The notes beneath the pieces are model-generated. The model had not been told where the DNA came from, made no database searches, and saw nothing but the letters and a program-made list of their open reading frames with translations. This document shows, piece after piece, positions 1-28,379 of a DNA stretch of 64,000 nucleotides. How positions within the stretch are numbered: the stretch's first letter is position 1; every line of letters begins with the position of its first letter. Source of the DNA: Marisa cornuarietis (lineage: Eukaryota > Mollusca > Gastropoda > Architaenioglossa > Ampullariidae); NCBI GenBank assembly GCA_004794655.1, contig SMMW01000083.1, positions 927,001 through 991,000 on the forward strand, written 5' to 3'. A program made the position numbers and the translations under genes.

Positions 1-392
1 ACAGGTATATATTACCTTCTACCCATTAAGGTTTGACCCAAGACTGGGTGCGTCAAATGTCTTATCAAGACTAAGCTGTTGCTATAATGTTTGAACAAAC
101 ACAAAAAAATTTGCTAGAAGATCCATCTATTAGATCCCATCCATAAACATGAAAGTTTTGCAAACTATAAAGTCTAAATTTGTCAGTAAAGCACACCAGA
201 AAACTAAGTTAAAAGAAAAACGATTTATCAAAAGCGCATCAGACATTTTGATTGCATTAAACTATGAAGAAATCTATCGAGAGATGTCTATCGTATAGTA
301 GCAGGTCCGGAAGACAAGTTTAAGGGTCAATATACGGCAAGTCTATGCTGTTCAATTGTTCATCTCTAGAGCTTACTTTCTGTCAAGACTGT

Positions 393-395
393 TCC

Positions 396-448
<53 letters not shown>

Positions 449-565
449 ATCATCATCAATCATCATCAATCATCATCAATCATCATCAATCATCATCAAT
501 CAATCATCAATCATCAATCATCAATCATCATCATCATCATATTATTATTATTATTATTATTATTT
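393..565 (+). repeat. ATC/TTA triplet microsatellite before catalytic exon of gene A
   Basis: A long CAT/ATC run with CAAT interruptions is followed by a TTA run that ends 10 bases before the exon acceptor at 575. The poly-His and poly-Ser reading frames across it are low-complexity artefacts. Confidence 0.9.
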
Positions 566-575
566 CTTCTTTAAG

Positions 576-3500
576 AATGGGCCAGCTACTCTTTCCTGCC
601 TGAGACATGGGAGCCACAGGACAAAGCGGAGCTGGTCAAGCGCGTGCGTCTAGTGAAAGGAAGTCCAGAGTACAACAGTGTAAAAGACAACATGATGCAG
701 ACTATAACCTATCACTTCGGGACCTCTTGCAATATCATTTCTGTGAGTAGCAGGCTGAACGAACATCTTCAAGTAGCTCATGCTAAGAGAGGCCTTTGAG
801 TATCCGATGACAATTGAAAATATTAGAAGTGTATACAGGAATCCAAAATGTAACAGTTTCTTAATTTTTCATATTTAAAAATGTTCCGTTTTTTTGTCTT
901 ATTTCCTTGCATTTCATTTATGCTTGACACGGTGTCATCAGTTTTCTCCCGTTTGTGTTTCTTCGCTGTATATGTGACTGTAGGTTTGTTTGTAGTTGTT
1001 GATGCCGTCGTATTGAGCTCGCCTCGACACAGCGGAATGCCCTTTACAAATACAATTATTGTTTTTTTGAGTAACAGAAAGGTAGTGAGTGTCTAGAAGA
1101 TAGAGACCAAAAATTCATCAGCGCTTAATGTTAAGAAACGCACCTCCCCGTGTAGACAGGTTACACCACACACAGACGACACGGCGCGCTTCACGTGTTC
1201 TTTCAATCAACACAAAACAAAGTTCTGCACATGGGTTTCTCGAGCTGTGTAATTCAGGCGGGGCTTCTAACTAACTTATATAGGGATCAAGATGCATCAG
1301 TAATCAATCTATAAATCAATAAACATCAGTCAATATATCAATGAACGAGCATGAATCACGACACAGTTCCCCATCTATAGATCGTACCATCACAACCAAC
1401 TCTTACTGCTACCAAACCAACTCTCTCCTAAAGTTCCAATTCATCAGTTCTCAAACCGAAAGAGCCGTATATACAACGCGTCCTGCAACGAAAGTCTTAT
1501 GTCCAATATGAAAAAAACCAAACTTACTGTTCGGGGTCAATTGTGCATTCACTCCATCACTAACACACATATAGAATTATCTCCCTTGCTCCGGTTGACG
1601 GGTATAATCTGCACTCCGAGGATAGTTCTCCCTGGGGTCAGGCACACAGCTATTTGAAGGCAGTACTTCCAGTCGTAGGGCACTCAGCTCACAGACGACA
1701 CTAAGCTCCTGATAGTAGGGCACACAGCTCACAGACAATATTATATTCCTGATCGTAGGGCACTCAGCTCACTGACGATATTATATTCCTGATCATAGGG
1801 CACTCAGCTCACTGACGATATTATATTCCTGATCATAGGGCACTCAGCTCACTGACGATATTATATTCCTGATCATAGGGCACACAGCTCACTGACGATA
1901 TTATATTCCTGATCATAGGGCACTCAGCTCACTGACGATATTATATTCCTGATCATAGGGCACACAGCTCACTGACGATATTATATTCCTGATCATAGGG
2001 CACTCAGCTCACTGACGATATTATATTCCTGATCATAGGGCACTCAGCTCACTGGGCACACAGCTCTCTGACGATAATTTACTGCGGGTCGTAGGGCACT
2101 CGGCTCACTGACGACAATCTTCATCCAATCTTCTCGACTCCCTACACTAATTCCTGAAAATACTTATGCTTTCATGAATACTCAGACCACTGCATTGTCA
2201 CATTATATTCTACCTTCACAACAATCGTACTTATTTCTTAGAACCATCAAATCGCATAAACGCTCGTCATTCTCTCCAGACCAAGCATTAAAGAAAAATG
2301 TTATTACAAAGATTAATAAACAAAAAAACATCCCATACCTTGGCCAGGCAAGGAATTAGGTAAAGTCCCCTCTCGCTTTCACACCATAAAGTCTCCTTAC
2401 ACTAGGACGCTAGGTAGGGGAATCAATTAGCTCAGCTCAGCTGGCTTGCAAGGCATCAGTGAATACTTTACTCAGTCGTCCCCTGAACCATACTCACATT
2501 CATCTACTTTCACTACATAAAGGGAACTAACTCCTGCTAAAAAAAAACAACATTGTTCTCCAAACGTATATACACACAAGGGCGACAAACCCTGCTGAGT
2601 AAAACCATCAGGGGTGACGACCCCCTTTCCCTAACACTTAACATAGCAAGCACTTATGAACTTCCTAAACACTAATTTATTTTTTTTAAGAACTAGCTTA
2701 TTTCACGAAATATCTGCGCGACAAACTCTTTTACACAAGAGACAACCCTGTGAATGTCTCGAGCTTTACCTGGGTCTTGGAAAGAGATATATTTTTCAAT
2801 TTTCTTAAAAGTTATCATGGTGACTGAGCAAAGCCTAATTTGCCTATGCTCGAGGCTCTCTAACAGGTTATGGAGATGCCTTCTGTAACATCAATAGAAT
2901 GTCGATATGATGTACTTTTTAAAATATGTAAAATTAACTAAACTTTTTGTGTCAAACTATTAAGACGTGTTTGCTGTTAATCTGAAATAATCTTATAGTT
3001 TAATTTCCTATTTAATTTGGATTTCCCTCTACAACAGTTAATTGTTGCTTCAGATTGAGCGGATCCAAAATCCTGAGCTGTACAAGCAGTATCTTGCTAG
3101 AAAAACACAAATGGACATACAAACCAAGGGGATGCCGTCAGAGAAAACCTTGTGGCATGGCACCTCGTCAAACGCCATAGACAATATTAACCTCAATGGT
3201 TTCGACCGCAGCTGCTGTGGGAAAAACGGTAAGACCTCCTCTTTGAGACCAAAACATTCAACGCCTGATACAGAATCGTGTTTTAAAAGATTTGAAAGGC
3301 TTTCATTGCTTCACACGAGAAACCGACAAAAGTAGATGATTCGGCCTTGAACTTGCAGTTGACTCAGCTGTTTGAATGGCGGGTACTTGACCCTGTAGAT
3401 GGTTGGGGGAGGAAATGCAGAGAGAGAGAGGAGGTGTTTTCAAAACTCAGGCCCCGAGAAAAGTGTGATCGCCAATACTTCATCATCCAGTAACCCAAAG

Positions 3501-3938
3501 GTTACTTTTACCGATACTTTTGATGATATACTGATACTTTTATGTCACAAAATTTAATAGAGAGAGGACAATTGCTGTATTCCTAAACCTAAAAGAAAGG
3601 AGGTTCAGGAATTAGAGACTCGTTGTCATTATTTATTTATTTTGTCTTTATTTTCCTCAGCTACTTGCTATGGAGAGGGTGTATATTTCGCCGTGAACTC
3701 CTGGTACTCCAGGCAAGACACCTACTCTACCAGAGACTACGCTGGGTTAAAACACATGTACCAGTGCAAGGTGCTGGTAGGGTACTCAACAAAGGGGTGC
3801 AATGGCTTGAAAGTCTTACCGACACGCCAGGGTACTGTACAGTATGACTCAGCTACTGACAATGAACACAACCCATCGATGTACGTCATCTTCCATGACA
3901 GCCAAGCGTACCCGGAGTATCTCATCACCTTCCGGTGA
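576..3938 (+). CDS. PARP14-like: PARP14-like gene A, catalytic 3' end (partial)
   Basis: Three exons encode the ADP-ribosyltransferase domain of a PARP14-like protein: 576-742, 3054-3228 and 3661-3938 (stop TGA). The second carries IQNPELYKQYLARKTQ and the NAD-binding LWHGTSS motif; the third carries the Tyr in GVYFAVNSWYS and ends in AYPEYLITFR, the usual PARP14 C-terminus. The third triad position is Met (NPSMYVIFHD) where PARP1 has Glu, so mono-ADP-ribosylation is expected. Splice sites are AG/GT throughout and phases join. The rest of the gene must lie upstream of the window. The exons are nearly identical to the last three of gene B, implying recent duplication. The first exon is 3 nt shorter than in gene B, an in-frame loss. 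Acceptor 575 is a weak AAG after a TTA repeat, so that boundary is the least certain. Confidence 0.8.
1102..2635. mobile_element. Insertion of unknown class present in copy 1 only
   Basis: Flanking sequence on both sides aligns with 24,660-24,700, where these ~1.5 kb are absent. It holds a 40-bp tandem array and near its right end a GGGG-TGACGA-CCCC hairpin at 2611-2624, followed by CTAA. This resembles a Helitron 3' end, but the flanking bases do not fit the A/T Helitron target rule, so the class is unresolved. Confidence 0.5.
1672..2117 (+). repeat. 40-bp tandem repeat, about 11 copies
   Basis: The unit contains agggcactcagctcactga followed by cgatattatattcctgatc. The middle copies are nearly identical, alternating cactcagctc with cacacagctc; the outer copies are more diverged, and a partial unit occurs at 2050-2065. 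Confidence 0.9.
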
Positions 3939-4210
3939 CTGGGTTGTTGTGCTGTTTGTATATTGCGAGCTTCGGGTAAAATTCTGACCATGGGATGAAA
4001 AGCGGACCTGTCGTGCCCGTGCTAACCTGTTTATAGTTCACTGTGCATCGATCACTAAGACTCTTTACCTTTTCATTGTTTCATCATTTTGGTCTTATTG
4101 TGATGGTCAAGTAAAGCGATGTTTTGGTGAAGATCTGGATTAGAATGTTTCCCAGGAAACTGAAAGCATTAATCGTTATGTTACATGCTTCATTGTCATG
4201 ATGCAAATTG

Positions 4211-4216
4211 AATAAA
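4211..4216 (+). terminator. Polyadenylation signal of gene A (candidate)
   Basis: AATAAA lies 273 bp after the gene A stop codon. In the duplicated gene B copy (near 26,700) the same position has become an A-run without AATAAA. The first AATAAA I noticed after the gene B stop is at 26905-26910. Confidence 0.5.
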
Positions 4217-4270
4217 CAAGCGACACCCTGACTAACTGGTGTGTTGTCTAGTCTTGGATGTATCAAATGG

Positions 4271-7200
4271 AGGAAGGAATGAAAAAGGCTGATTGGTGTA
4301 TCTAAAAAAAATGTGGCTATTGCAAGAGATTAAACTGAGAGAATACATTTATATAAGTATCTGTGCGCGTGTGAGGATGCGCAAAACATAAAATGACTTA
4401 GTTCATTGAGAATCAACAAAACAGAAAATTAATTTTATGAAAAAAAGATTGGCATAAAGCATCTCATCTCCAAGCGAGACCATAGCCGATATCCATCAGG
4501 GTAGGGGTCATCTTTGTCCTGACTAAGCTTGTCTCAATAAGATAGAAAACTTAAGTATGCATTCGATGGCAAGTAACAAATATGTAAAGTCTGTTTCAAA
4601 GGCAGTCCATTCTGTGATGGAGCTCAAAACTCAAAGACAAGTTACCAACAAGGACAACTTGTGGAAAAGTTGGATTTTTATTTCTACGAAGATTGAAAGA
4701 TAAAAGTCAGATGTGCACTCTGCAAATTTTTCTTATGTACTTTGACTTTCTTAATCTTTTCCTAGATATGAAGCACAATTTTTAACATGTCATCGTGTTC
4801 CGTCGTCAACAAAAAACATTTTCTGGAAAAGCCATCAATAAAATTGCAGAAAAGAAAGCAACCTGTTTGCGATGATCTACGGCAATTGCATTACAACTGG
4901 TTGCCATCTCCTCTGTTGCACTAGCAAATTATGTTATCCGTCTGATAGGAAGGAGCAAGAAAGATGTTTTGATTACAGAACCAAAGCTTTAAAGAACCTA
5001 CTCAGAACCAGTGTTGAGGATTTAATTTATGAAAATCATCGGTGACTAGTTGAAAATCAGTTCTTGAACCAAGATATGTCTAGCCTCGAAAATATTTCTA
5101 GAAAGCAAGTTCAAGTGAATAAAAAACGTGTCTATCATACAGCAGCAGATATTTAATTTTCAGCGATATGTAAGACGTCTTGAAACATTAAGTTCTGCTT
5201 TGAAACTCACCTTTCAATAGATAACTTGGACAATATTGATATTGTGAGACAACACTTTAGGTTTCACATTATTTTCTTTTTTCTCATTTAGCTGTTTGGA
5301 GTACTTATCAAATCGCCAGTAAGATATTTCATTTTGCCAAGTAAATAATAATTTGTCTTTGGGTGCTTATGTGCTGGGGCTGAAGTCACAAATTCGTATC
5401 TATTTGTAAATCTTTTAGAGAAATGTATGTCAATGAAGTATTTTAGACAAACATTTTATTCAAGATAAGTATGTTATACAACAACTTCACCATTGCCGGT
5501 CCCAAGCCCGGATGAGAAAGGAGGAGGGTTCGGCGTAGGGATAGAGTTACGTCCCAACGGTCACCCACGTGCCCAGCCCACCACCTCCCCCGGACCCACG
5601 TCTCGCGTTTGACGAGACACCAGAACATTGCAACACATACACACAATTACAATGTAAGTAAAGCTCTCCAACTGCCTACAATGACATGACAATTACAGGG
5701 ACTCTGTATGTGCAGGTGTCAATGTTTTGCGACCTGTTTCGTTAAGAAGTCAGGTTTATTTGGAGAATTACTGTCACGTGAAATCGGGTTTTCCCTGTGT
5801 TCAAGCTAGAAAAAAAAAATCCCCAGACTTACGTCTATGACCCGTACCTGACCCTGCGTGCTGTCTCCACAATGCCGTTCTTTTAATGTCATGATCGGGA
5901 GCTCAATGTATGGCAATCGATTCAACTTAGTTAAGAGAAGTTTGCGCTGGAAACATGCTCGTCAGAAAATGCATGGTATACCCTTTTAAGTCGTAATAAT
6001 TTGTTTAGTATCATTTGCTTTCAATTGATGGGGCAAGGCGTATTTAAAATTCTGATCAGCGACACTCATTTAAAAATATTTTCCGACAATGAGCAGTCCA
6101 CTTTCATCTTTGCATCTTTGTCTGCTGCACTGAAACATTCACTAAAAAAATAACTAAATATCGGTTTTCCTAAATGTTTTCCCAAGGACTGTGCTTCTGG
6201 GACGATATTTTTCTCTGCGAAAGTTGGGTCACTGCACCGACTTCCATACAAATGTCATATAACTTTCAGATATTTTCAGATGCAGAACTTTATTGACTTA
6301 TCGAAGATTCTATTTAATGGCAGGACCCCCCGCCGCATCTGTTCGCTGTGCCTATTGGTATCCCACCTTCTATTGTCTTCCTTTCATCATTACTGGTCAG
6401 CGCAGAGAGTGAGTTCTATCTTGGTCGTGATACACGAGCACAACATAAATTTTAATAAGAGTTTATCGGTTTCTACACCTTTCCTAAGAAGTAATGAAAT
6501 ATGTACCTTCGGTTTCTACGAACGCCAACAATACTGCGCTGGTTGATGTCTATTTGTAGGTGAAAAGAAAAGAATGAGGAAGAGTGTGTGTGGAAGGTTT
6601 CTGACAGCCTAGAGTTATTTTAGTGCTCTATGTCAAGAGGAGTAGACGACCTCACGGTTCGACTAATACAGAGAACTGACGGGAATAACAACCAGTTTCT
6701 GTGCCCACGGCAATATCAGTGGACATGCTTTGCATGATACAGTAATGGACAGGTTAGTATCTGGCTGTTACAATAACCTTTCTCTTGAAGTAATAACTGT
6801 TTGTTTTTTATCTTCAGATTGGCGGGGTAAAGCTTTACAGTCTGAATTATACGAATGAAGAGTTTTGTTTTTGTTGTTACCATTCAATATCTCCCAATGA
6901 TCAGTTTGCATATACTTCATCCACGTCACTGCTGTAAACTTTTTCTCAGCTTTTTGATGTTTGAGATGTTCAAAGATTCTACCTCACAATCCGTATGCAT
7001 TACTCGACCGTGATGTTAGCAGTAAACTAAAGCCAATCATTTAAACAGCTTGTGTCGCGTTAGTGCATAACTGATGAAATTCCAACGATAAATGTTGGAA
7101 AGAAAGGTTTAAAGAAAGATAATTAGAGATAATTAGGGAGATAATTAGACAGTCCCAGCGCATAACGCCACAACATGACTATGACAGGGCTGCCATATCC

Positions 7201-8760
7201 GTGCATTAACTGCATCATCGCCGCTGACCAGAAGTGTAAACTTCTTTATGCACACAGGCACAAAATGGCGAGTTTACTGACCTCTACCGTCTTTTTGTTT
7301 TCTTTCTGCCGACAGCCACCACCAGTTTTGTAGTAACGACAGAATATGTGGAGCAAAACTGAAACGAGTCTGTCACACACCTGTAAGAGTAGCTGCATGC
7401 ACACTCGATTTCACTTCTTTTTTTTTCTTCTTTCCTTAGTATAATCTGCTCTATGTGCGGCAGGAATCAATTACAAAAATGTATTCCTTCAGTAAGCCAA
7501 CAGCATTTTATATTTAGAATCTGGCCCTGGACATTACAGTGTCCTTTGTGCTACTTGGTGTATTGTTTATCGCTTCACCGCTTGCTGCTGACCGACTCAT
7601 AGCAAACACTTGTTTGCGTGCTGTGGTGGTTGGAGATATTTTCATACTGGGTGTCATGATACTTTGCTTTTTCCACAATGGCTTTAGACAGAGAGACCAG
7701 CCAACATATCAATTGGCTGTTGGCTACTGAACAGTTTTAGCATACCCGTGGGTGTATTCAATGAATTTAATAAATTGGCAAGGGTGAAAGTTTGCTTTGT
7801 ATGAGATTTTTTCTCTTTTTTTGTAAAAATGCCAAGTGTTTTTGTTTTTGTAAAGTTTGGTGGCCGTGACTTTGGATGGGGTACCACGAGGTAATAAAAT
7901 GGTAAACATATATCTTCGTTATTATTCTTTCAATCTGAAATTCTCTGCTTACAAAGATAAAAGAAAGAAAATTCCTAGATGTTAATAAAAACCAGAAAAA
8001 CCAAGGTTGTATAGCTGCTAATGCTGTAGCTGAGGCCTAAATGTACGACTGTTTCATGATGTTACAGATGTCATTACAGCAAGAGAATGACAGATTTATT
8101 GTGTAGTATAATGGAAGTACAAATACGTCACAGTCAGTGACATAAATAATAAATGATAAGAAATATTGAAGCGAGTAAATGCAGCAGAAATAAAAACATG
8201 TTCCAAAGATCCATACTGATGTAAACGCTTAAATTGTTTGGCACTGAGATTTCTCCTTGTTTACAGCCAAATAATCTTTTTTCTTTCATGTGTTGCAAGG
8301 AGCGCCCCTGCAACTATCGACAATATCAACAAATAACCGAATTTTAAATTTATAGAAAGTCAGTGTTGCTCGTCAAATAAAAGCATGAGTTTGATTAGGC
8401 AATGATAGCCCATCAATATCTGAACAATACATAACACGGAATTGCTGTCTGTGTGCAAACGTGAACCGGGTGCATCAGTAAACCGGGTGCATCAGTATGC
8501 AATACGATGTAGTTTCCGCACACGACTTGCACACTAGATAGGACTCGTGCTCGAGAATATTCTGCTTCTTATATAGGTTTTTTCCTACCCTTTTTAAAGA
8601 TATATTTAATGGTGTCTCTTTGGCATCACTTGCTTTAATTTTATTGTCAAGTCATTTCTAGAATAAGCTTCAGTGAAAATCATTTTAAAAGATTAGGCGG
8701 TTTAATTAATATGGTTTGTTTATTTCTTTTGTTCTGGCATTGTGAAGTAAACACAAAAGT
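4271..8760. other. Intergenic/upstream AT-rich stretch without a supported gene
   Basis: No coding exon is supported between the end of gene A and the upstream region of gene B. Reading frames here are short and show no recognisable domain. The stretch contains a non-LTR-like GC-rich block near 5467-5640 and the left half of a diverged duplication. Confidence 0.5.
5467..5640. mobile_element. Non-LTR retrotransposon-like fragment (3' end type)
   Basis: A GC-rich island in AT-rich DNA contains ggtcccaagcccggatgaga followed by aaggaggagggtt. This string type is common at the 3' ends of RTE-like LINEs in animals. The family is recognised from memory of the motif only and no ORF remains. Confidence 0.35.
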
Positions 8761-9620
8761 CTGTTAAAGCCCTTCATTAGTTAGAGTTTCTTATTCTACA
8801 AGAAATAATGTACTTTCGGTTTCATTATTTTTGTGTATTCCTGCTATCCGATACCCCTGACCAGACCGGTCTAAATTTATACATGAAAGGAATCGAAAGG
8901 AAGAAGAGTTGGTAAAGCCGATGTGTGTCCAAGATATTTCAATGTTTTACGTCAGGAGAAGTAGATGGCCTCTCTCTTTGACTAATACTGAGACCTGACG
9001 AGAATTATAATCTGTTTGTGAGACCATGGTAGTGGCAGGTGTTGTGTGACACAGCGATGAACAGGTAAGCATATGACAAGGCTATTTCCACTTATAACCT
9101 TACCTGAGTATTGTTTCTAACCTGACTATTAGTGGTCTAAGATTTTCATGAACTACTTATATGAATAGTAAAATAGGGATTTGTTGTAAGGTTGTTTAGT
9201 GTTTATCATTTTACTGTTTGCTAGTAACTAGTGTCAAAACAAACACTCATACTAGCTTGTGTTTTGCTGGTTTGCTGGTCTGGGATATTTTAGTGGTGGT
9301 GTGGTAATAATTTGCTTTACAAACTGGAGGTGGCAGAGAGCTGTGGCCACCAGCAACCAGGTGCAGTATAGTTTTAGTACACTTGTACTTCATTCGTGGC
9401 TATAAAAATCGTCTATGGTTAAAATAATGTAACAAATCCTAATCAAAATTGTCTGTTACTGTGTGCGGTATAAGGCGCTTTATCAACAAGAGCGGGACAG
9501 ATTTACTTAATGGCAGTACTATTTCATGTGACTGTGGTTGGCACATGTGGTAAGTGATATAAAAGAAATACTTAAATGAGGGAATAAGGCAGCAAGACAA
9601 ACAGCCGGGGACAGAAAACC
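6440..9620 (+). repeat. Diverged direct duplication upstream of gene B
   Basis: Blocks at about 6440-8170 and 8760-9620 share ordered similarity: the tttcggtttc stretch (6505/8814), the aggagtagacgacctc/agaagtagatggcctc block (6639/8960), the possible exon ends (6752/9064), and the tttattgtgtagtat/tttacttaatggcagta block (8095/9500). The right copy is shorter. Confidence 0.6.
8990..9064 (+). promoter_or_regulatory. Candidate 5' non-coding exon end for gene B (twin at 6752)
   Basis: A good donor, gatgaacag/gtaagc, ends at 9064, and a duplicated counterpart, atggacag/gttagt, ends at 6752. Joined to the acceptor at 10288, this exon gives an in-frame TGA upstream of the first ATG, as expected for a 5' UTR exon. 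The exon start and promoter cannot be placed by eye. The two copies could be alternative first exons. Confidence 0.35.
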
Positions 9621-10342
9621 CAAAGTAAATGAGATATTTAAAATTTTGTTAACACAGGCAAGGGGCCAGTTGCACAACATGTTTCTAAAGCTTAAAACTG
9701 TTCTAAAGAAGAAAAATCTCTTCTATGCCATTTAGATGCATTACACAAAAACATACAAAAACTGTACTGACAGGACTGAAAGTCAGACTTCAACAACTTT
9801 ATCTTACTTAAAGCAGTTTTAGTTTTAAAATTTCTAAAATTGTGGTGTGCACTTTAAACTGATTATCTAAACAGATTTAAGACCTAAAAGTGTTTTAAAT
9901 TAGAAATGTGTTGTGCAACTGTCCCAAGGCCAGTATCTTCCAATACCTTGTGTCGCTATGACATGAAAGTATCCACAGGTGTCGTATGTACAGGTACTTA
10001 TGTACAGTTAGTATACCTGAAGCTGTGTCTACGCTTGTCGACTAAACTAATTATGATCATGCGTGCAAGAGTCAAAGCGTGGTATTGGTCTGGTAACAAC
10101 AGGTTACAAAATATGTCATAATATTTACAGTACATGTGTCAATTTACCTTAGGTCTGAAGGCTATAGATGTCACGATACATGTGTGCGAGACTGCTACTA
10201 ATAACAACAACACATAGACAGTCAACATGTGTTAGCTCGGGTATTTATAGTTTTGTGCACAGACTCACTTTGGATTTCTCTTTAACAGGCAGTGAAAGTA
10301 AACTTCAGGAGGACACATTTGCATCAACAGCATTTCATTCCA

Positions 10343-25985
<15,643 letters not shown>

Positions 25986-27527
25986 CTGGGTTGTGGTGTT
26001 GTTTGTGTAGTACAAGCCTCAGCTACTACTCTGCACATGGCATCAACATCAGACTTGCCTCCCGCATGAACCCATTTATAGTTCACTGTTTGTTTTATCA
26101 CTAAGACTCTTTACCTTTTACCAATATTTATGAAGTGATAAGATTACCCTGAGTGGCTGTAAAAATTTAAATTAAACCCACGAATTGCCGTGACTGTGTT
26201 TTGTATGTAATGCAAATGCCCGTTTAATATGTAATATATGTAATATAAACATGTTTAGCTGCTGAGATAGATTATGCTACAATGAAGCAGACGGGCCGAT
26301 GAAGTGATTAATACGTACCTAACAGAACAGGAGTATTAAAGAAAAGATATATAGGCGTTTTTCAGGCTAGAAAATGTGTCTCGGGTGATAAGAGAGGGAG
26401 CTTTGTTTGTTTACTTGATTACTCTCTCCCTTTCTTTCTCTCTTTTTTATTCTCACTCTCATTCACTCACTTTCGGTTTCTGTCGTGCACTGGTTTTCGA
26501 TTTTATTATTTTTGTTTTTACTTTAATGGTTTGTCTTTTGATGGCTAATTTACTATAATAAGGTTTCATAAATTTGGTCTTACTGTGAGGGTCAAGTAAA
26601 GAAGTGTTTTGTATAGATCTGGATTAGAATGTTTCCCAGAAAACTGAAAGGATTAATCATCATGTGAAATGCTTGATCATTATATCATTATGCGAATTGA
26701 AAAAAAAGTGAAGCCATGACTAACAGGTGCGTTGTATGCTCTTGAATGTATGAAATAGAGAAAGGAATGGAAAAGGCTGATGTATGAGAAATTTCGCTAT
26801 TGCAAGAGATTAGCCATGAGAAAATATATATATATATATATGTGTGTGCCTGTCTGCCTGCGTGTGTGTGTGTGTGTGCGCGCAAACTATAAAATAACTT
26901 TATTAATAAAGCAACCAAGATAACAGAAAAAATTTAATTAAAATGATTCCTATAAAGCATAAGGTTTCCAAAGTTTTGAAAGCAGTCAAATCACTAGCAC
27001 ATAATCAATAAGGGGAGGGAACAGCACAGAATTATACATCGATTCCCTCCCCCTGCTTATATCTCCTTATAAAATATATACTCATAACGGTTCATATACA
27101 TGTTTTTGTTTGATGTGAAAATTAATAAAAAAAAACATTTTCTGTAGAGTACATTCTCAAGACCACGAGGTTCAAAGTCTCGCACTATATCATACATCAG
27201 TGAATGTCTATCGCACGTGGAAGACTGACCATGTGACATAGTGGAAGCCTCATACAATCCATTTTTGAAAGGCACAGAAGCAGCAGCAGACGAACAGACG
27301 GGTAAAACTGAAAAAACTACGGTAGAAAAACATAATAAACTTTAATAAAACTATCTGTTTACACACAGTTGTATTTACTGAAGACTTGAACCCCTTCTAA
27401 TGTAGTTTTGTCTTGGCTCTAGGCTGCTGGCAGTTTTCTCTAGTCTAAACTTTTCGGCGCTACCATAGGGAATGTTGAGGAACCAGCCTGGTCATTTCAG
27501 TTTGGAATATGTTGACTGCCAGCAAAC

Positions 27528-27562
<35 letters not shown>

Positions 27563-27798
27563 GTAGAGAGCGCAAAGCTACTGATGAAACTGTAAATCAT
27601 GCACTAGAGGTTCACTTCTAGATGATATCTCCTCTAACTCTGACTCAGATTAGACAATGAAAATGACAAGTTTGTGTTTACAATGGTAGCAGAGAAGCAA
27701 AACGTGTATTTTACATCTGTCTCTTGTTCTATGAAGGATAGGAGTATGAAAAGTTGCTACATTATCACATTAGATGAGGTGTCAGCTGGTCTGACAGT
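25986..27798. other. Region between convergent genes B and C
   Basis: No coding exon is supported. It holds the 3' flank of gene B, an insertion relative to copy 1 at about 26117-26560, an AT/TG simple repeat near 26825-26880, AATAAA at 26905 on the plus strand, and a TAA run at 27530-27561. Confidence 0.6.
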
Positions 27799-28317
27799 CT
27801 ACCACTGAAAGGTGACAAGATACTCTGGGTAGGCCTGGGTGTCGCTGAAGATGATGTACATATCAGGATTTGATACTCGGTCTGTAGCCGAGTCAAATCT
27901 AACTTTTACATCTCGCTTCGGCAAAACTTTCATGCCTGAACTTCCCTGTGTCGAGTGTCCCACCAGGACCTTGCACTGGTACATGTGTTTTCTTCCACTA
28001 AAGTCTTGAGTGGAATAGGTATCGTGCATGGAGTAACAGGACCTGACGGCGAAATATACACCCTGTCCGTAATTGGTAGCTGGAGAAAAGCAACAAACAA
28101 AATGCGAAATAATTCTAACTCATAAAATCGTCTTGCCAAAATATTTTAAATTAAATGAAATGAAAGATATCTTTAAAATTTTAGCGATAGAACTAAGAAA
28201 AATCTTGTGAAAAATAATAAATTCTTTATAAACTTTCAAGATGCTTTATGAGTTTAATGAGCCTTTAGCTATAAGTGCCATTTGTTAATACTTTCGATCA
28301 GTACCTACAATAGCAGC

Positions 28318-28379
<62 letters not shown>

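Larger units (their letters stand above)
1..4270 (+). repeat. Segmental duplication, copy 1 (partner 23048-26780)
   Basis: The first ~100 bases of the window match 23048-23140 almost base for base, and similarity resumes through the catalytic exons, their introns and the 3' flank to about 4270/26770. The two copies differ by insertions: about 1.5 kb at 1102-2635 in copy 1; about 0.6 kb at 23768-24352 and about 0.44 kb at 26117-26560 in copy 2. The triplet repeats near 400 and 23,420 also differ. Confidence 0.85.

Noticed and set aside
345..653. Poly-His/poly-Ser ORF
   Set aside because: Product of the ATC repeat; its frame does not match the catalytic exon that follows.
1672..2117. CRISPR-like array
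   Set aside because: Units are contiguous 40-bp tandem copies with no unique spacers, in an animal genome.
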